Assembly: GCA_030635415.1 (NCBI GenBank)
Contig: DAOVYW010000036.1
Span: 1 to 14,735 of the forward strand
From: Candidatus Firestoneibacteriota bacterium
GTDB taxonomy: Bacteria; Oederibacteriota; JAAXVQ01; JAUVAV01
Reading direction: 5' to 3'
DNA length: 14,735 bases
Below, in pieces: positions 12,137 to 14,735 of this stretch; position 1 is the first letter of the stretch, and every line of letters begins with the position of its first letter. The translations under genes and the position numbers were made by a program. The notes below the pieces were generated by a model. That model worked only from the letters and a program-made list of their open reading frames with translations. It did no database searches and was not told the DNA's origin.

Positions 12137-13599
12137 GACGAATTCTCCCCCTCTTCCTTTTCCTCTTCCTCCTGGTTGATGGCTTTCTCAGGCAATACTA
12201 CAAAAACCGTTGTTCCCTGGCCTTCCACGCTCTGGATCCAAATTTTTCCGCCATGCAAATGTACCAGCTTCCGGGTAAGCGCCAATCCCAACCCGGTTCC
12301 TTCGTATCTCCGCCGGCGGGTCTTCACGGTCTGTTCGAATTCTTCAAATATCCGCGTCTGCTCCTCCGGCTTTATGCCTATGCCGGTATCTCTCACTTGC
12401 AACAGGAGGGACTTCCCGGAAGCCACAAAAGATTCCGCTCCCGGCCCGCCGTCAAAAGCCGTTCCCGTCGGTATTTCTTCCAGCTTAATGTTAACCATTC
12501 CTTTTTCATCCGTGAATTTAATGGCATTGGAAAGTAAATTGTACAGGATTTGCTTAACCTTGGCGACATCACCATGCATGATCCCGTTTTGACAAAGAAA
12601 AGTTTTTAATTCAATGTTTTTTTTATATGCCAGGGTCTTAATCACGCCCTGCACTTCATCAATCACCCGATTGATGGAATAAGGCTCTACCAGCAACTTC
12701 ATTTTACCCGCTTCCACTTTGGTAATATCCAGTATATCATTAATCAACTGGAGCAAATGCCGTCCGGAGGCTAAAATATTGGCAATATATTTTTCCTGGC
12801 GTTCGTTCAAATCGCCGAACATTTTATCCTTGAGTACTTCCGCAAAGCCTATAATGCTGTTCATGGGCGTTCTTAATTCGTGGGACATGCTGGCCAGAAA
12901 CTCGGATTTCATCCGGGATGTCTTCTCCAACTGCTCATTCATACCAATTAAATCTTCCTTTTGGAATTGCAGCTCTTCGGAACTCTCATAAAGCTTAAGG
13001 TTCTTCTCCACCACTTCCCGGGTTCTTTCCTTAATAACATCCTCTTTTTGCCGGTTGAGGTCCTTAAGATCTTCGGCTATTTTTGATTTTTCCTGTGCTA
13101 TACTGCTTTTATCCTTAATAATAGTCTCCAGGCTCTCGTAGGACTTCTCCAATTGTTCTACCATTACCCCGAACTCATTTGCCAATTGTCCAATTTCGTC
13201 ATTGGTCTGCACCCCTAAATTCAGATCACCGGCCCGGCGAAAGCGTCGGCCAGGAAGAAGCCCGCTTTTATCCCGGTTCTCATGTTCCCGTGCTACGCTT
13301 TTAATCTCCCGGACCAGACGCTGGATAGGCACTACAATGATCCGGGATAAATACAGGGCCAGCAGACTGCCGATGAATAGAAAAACGAGGACTAACCCTA
13401 TAACCGTTCCCACGGAATGCCTGACTTCCTGATAAAAAAAGAGGCAAAATACCACGGACATCAGCAGCACCAGCAAAGTAGTCCCCCCCACAAATTTCCG
13501 GGTTAAACCGGTCCTTATCTGCGGAAGCTTCGCCGGGATCAGGTTTTCCACCCCTCGGCGTTCTTCTAGTTTTGATTGGGCTAAGTTTGGATCCATCAC
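12133..13599 (-). CDS. Membrane-bound HAMP sensor histidine kinase
   Basis: A protein of 488 residues starting with GTG (13599), preceded by AAAGGGAG 11 bases upstream; an ATG one codon later is the alternative. Two membrane segments (about 41-56 and 65-85) are joined by only about 9 residues, so there is almost no periplasmic sensor. A HAMP-like linker (about 85-150) leads into a long coiled coil (150-230). The HisKA domain holds the phosphoacceptor His240 in SHELRTPMNSIIGF. The ATPase domain has the N box NLLSNAIKF (Asn358), DTGIGI (404-409), FEEFEQ and GTGLGLALT (435-442), all intact. The C-terminus ends in a run of Glu (477-483). It should autophosphorylate and signal to the receiver protein overlapping its 3' end. 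The signal is probably intramembrane or cytoplasmic, judging from the missing loop. Confidence 0.93.
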   Translation of the reverse strand: MMDPNLAQSKLEERRGVENLIPAKLPQIRTGLTRKFVGGTTLLVLLMSVVFCLFFYQEVRHSVGTVIGLVLVFLFIGSLLALYLSRIIVVPIQRLVREIKSVAREHENRDKSGLLPGRRFRRAGDLNLGVQTNDEIGQLANEFGVMVEQLEKSYESLETIIKDKSSIAQEKSKIAEDLKDLNRQKEDVIKERTREVVEKNLKLYESSEELQFQKEDLIGMNEQLEKTSRMKSEFLASMSHELRTPMNSIIGFAEVLKDKMFGDLNERQEKYIANILASGRHLLQLINDILDITKVEAGKMKLLVEPYSINRVIDEVQGVIKTLAYKKNIELKTFLCQNGIMHGDVAKVKQILYNLLSNAIKFTDEKGMVNIKLEEIPTGTAFDGGPGAESFVASGKSLLLQVRDTGIGIKPEEQTRIFEEFEQTVKTRRRRYEGTGLGLALTRKLVHLHGGKIWIQSVEGQGTTVFVVLPEKAINQEEEEKEEGENSS

Positions 13600-13665
13600 A
13601 ATAATATTGACTCCCTTTCCGTCAGAAAATGTTCTCCCCGCATATATCTTTTATGGGGCTTTCCT

Positions 13666-13684
13666 AAAAAAACGCCTTTTGGCG
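13666..13684 (-). terminator. Intrinsic terminator after mlaD-like gene
   Basis: On the minus strand CGCC-AAAA-GGCG is followed by seven T residues. It lies 44 bases past the MlaD-like stop and before the kinase gene, so the transport operon and the kinase operon are separate transcription units. Confidence 0.9.
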
Positions 13685-13727
13685 ACACTCCCATTATATT
13701 CTATTATCGACTTTTAAAAACCCTATA

Positions 13728-14150
13728 TTAAGGTTTCCCCCAAATACTTTCGCCGGCTTTTATTATGGGTTTTTCAATACTCCCCATGGAAATTTCTATG
13801 TATTTATCGCCTATGACACCGGAACTTTCCAGATAGGCCGTTGAATCCGAGCGAATCCGCGGCTGAACGCTCTTTTTAATATCAACTGTTATAATTAAAT
13901 AATAATCCTCTATTTTGGGGGCGAATTTAATACCTTTAACATATCCCACCGGCGCCCCGGCTAACTTGACGGGCGCTCCAATATTAATCCCTTTGGCATT
14001 ATAAAAAAGTATCTGTATGGTATATTTGGGCTCAAACAGACTGGTTTTGCTCTGCACCATAAAAAGACTTATGGCCAATAAGGCTGTTATCCCCAGAAAA
14101 AACCCTCCCACTCTTAAGCTGATTAAATACCGTGACTGCAACTCGAACAT
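13728..14150 (-). CDS. MlaD-like MCE-domain lipid transport protein
   Basis: A protein of 140 residues. The ATG at 14150 has an ideal AGGAGG site. A single membrane anchor lies at about 13-32, followed by one MCE domain at about 41-122 containing FYNAKGINIGAPVKLAGAPVGYVKGI and SGVIGDKYIEI. In Mla-type systems MlaD is anchored in the inner membrane, forms a hexamer in the periplasm and carries phospholipids between inner and outer membrane. This copy is shorter than E. coli MlaD (183 residues) and has little beyond the MCE domain, so the C-terminal helical part is reduced. The Mla-type ATPase gene ends 99 bases upstream on the same strand, and a terminator follows. Its presence argues for an outer membrane in this organism. 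Confidence 0.9.
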   Translation of the reverse strand: MFELQSRYLISLRVGGFFLGITALLAISLFMVQSKTSLFEPKYTIQILFYNAKGINIGAPVKLAGAPVGYVKGIKFAPKIEDYYLIITVDIKKSVQPRIRSDSTAYLESSGVIGDKYIEISMGSIEKPIIKAGESIWGKP

Positions 14151-14249
14151 ATTTCCTCCTATACCTCAGCCGGGCGCCGGGTCTTTCCCCCTCCGAGGTT
14201 ACGAAATAATTATTATCCATTGCCTGTGCCATCCGGGAGCAAAAACTTT

Positions 14250-14735
14250 TCAGCTCTCGCCCTTAAGAAATTTATGTATAATTTCCGAATTCGATTGCCG
14301 GAATTCATCTATGGTCCCTTGAAAAATTACCCGGCCCTGATGCAAGAAGGCGACTATATCCGCTATTTTCAGCGCTGCTTCCAGATCGTGCGTAACGACG
14401 ACAGCGGTCGTGCCTTGATTCTTTTGCAGTGCCTTGATTAATTTACAGATGGAATTGGTTTTTCCCGGATCAAGCCCGGCAGTTGGTTCATCATATAAAA
14501 TTATTTGCGGTTCTAACGAGAGGGTTCTTGCCAAGGCTGCCCTTTTTTTCATCCCTCCGCTTAATTCGTTAGGATATTTATCGATCTTTCCCGCCTCCAG
14601 ATGAACCTCAGCCATCTTTTGTAAAGCGCTGGCACGAAAATCCGCTTCAGCGATACGGTTATGTTCGTACAAGGGCAGCACGATATTTTCACCCACAGTC
14701 ATAAAATCAAATAAGGCGTTTTCCTGAAAAAGCAA
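14250..14735 (-). CDS. Mla-type ABC transporter ATPase, 5' end outside window
   Basis: The frame runs off the window edge, so the start and the Walker A loop are missing; the visible part is 161 residues and probably includes about two thirds of the protein. It begins at the Q-loop (LFQENALFDFMTVGENIVLPL), a segment typical of the MlaF/Ttg2A group. Then come the signature LSGGMKKRAALARTL, the Walker B ILYDEPTAGLDP and the H-loop VVVTHDLEAA. It should power lipid movement together with an MlaE permease, presumably encoded beyond the edge, and the MlaD-like protein downstream. The 99-base gap to mlaD holds only an ACCTC/GAGGT inverted repeat and the mlaD ribosome-binding site. Confidence 0.92.
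   Translation of the reverse strand: MLFQENALFDFMTVGENIVLPLYEHNRIAEADFRASALQKMAEVHLEAGKIDKYPNELSGGMKKRAALARTLSLEPQIILYDEPTAGLDPGKTNSICKLIKALQKNQGTTAVVVTHDLEAALKIADIVAFLHQGRVIFQGTIDEFRQSNSEIIHKFLKGES

Noticed and set aside
1..14735. CRISPR array or mobile element
   Set aside because: No regularly spaced direct repeats, transposase, integrase or phage gene were seen; the repeats present are short inverted repeats at irregular distances.

Overview
The window looks like chromosomal DNA from a bacterium with two membranes and a largely anaerobic, redox-rich lifestyle. Three things point to an outer membrane: an MlaD/MlaF-type lipid transport pair at 13728-14735, a secreted beta-barrel-like protein ending in Phe at 1361-2047, and an exosortase-type sugar transferase next to a polyprenyl-phosphate sugar-1-phosphate transferase. 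FixC/FixX-like electron transfer proteins and three FMN-reductase-like flavoproteins suggest low-potential redox chemistry. The phylum cannot be fixed by reading alone; a diderm Firmicute or an Omnitrophica-like lineage would fit. There are no insertion sequences, phage genes or CRISPR arrays.

Layout. 3-1068 (+): the end of one flavoprotein gene and a complete second one overlapping it by 20 bases. 1138-1325 (+): a self-contained RNA unit with an extended -10 promoter, a three-way-junction fold and an intrinsic terminator, with no gene behind it. 1361-5704 (-): a surface-polysaccharide operon read in the order glycosyltransferase, WecA-like transferase, FAD oxidoreductase, outer-membrane-like protein. 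5731-7077 (-): five tRNA genes (Ser-CGA, Ala-CGC, Arg-TCG, Ser-GGA, Arg-ACG) with tadA among them. TadA is the enzyme that makes inosine in the Arg-ACG anticodon, so enzyme and substrate are adjacent. Many short dispersed palindromes lie in the gaps here.

7144-8324 (+): a promoter divergent from the tRNA-Arg promoter drives an unrecognised membrane protein and a cupin. 8472-11280 (+): a strong promoter drives fixC-like, fixX-like, an iron-sulfur-flavoprotein-like gene and 5-formyltetrahydrofolate cyclo-ligase, tightly packed. 11281-11707 has no gene but holds two sets of long complementary arms and a possible promoter pointing into the 3' end of the next operon. 11708-13599 (-): a histidine kinase and a receiver-only response regulator overlapping by 4 bases. 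13666-14735 (-): the Mla-type ATPase (cut by the window edge) and MlaD, closed by a clear terminator.

The most promising undescribed element is the stand-alone structured RNA at about 1173-1325. The tadA/tRNA-Arg cluster with its duplicated tRNA-Arg plus palindrome unit and the 11502-11698 structured region come next.
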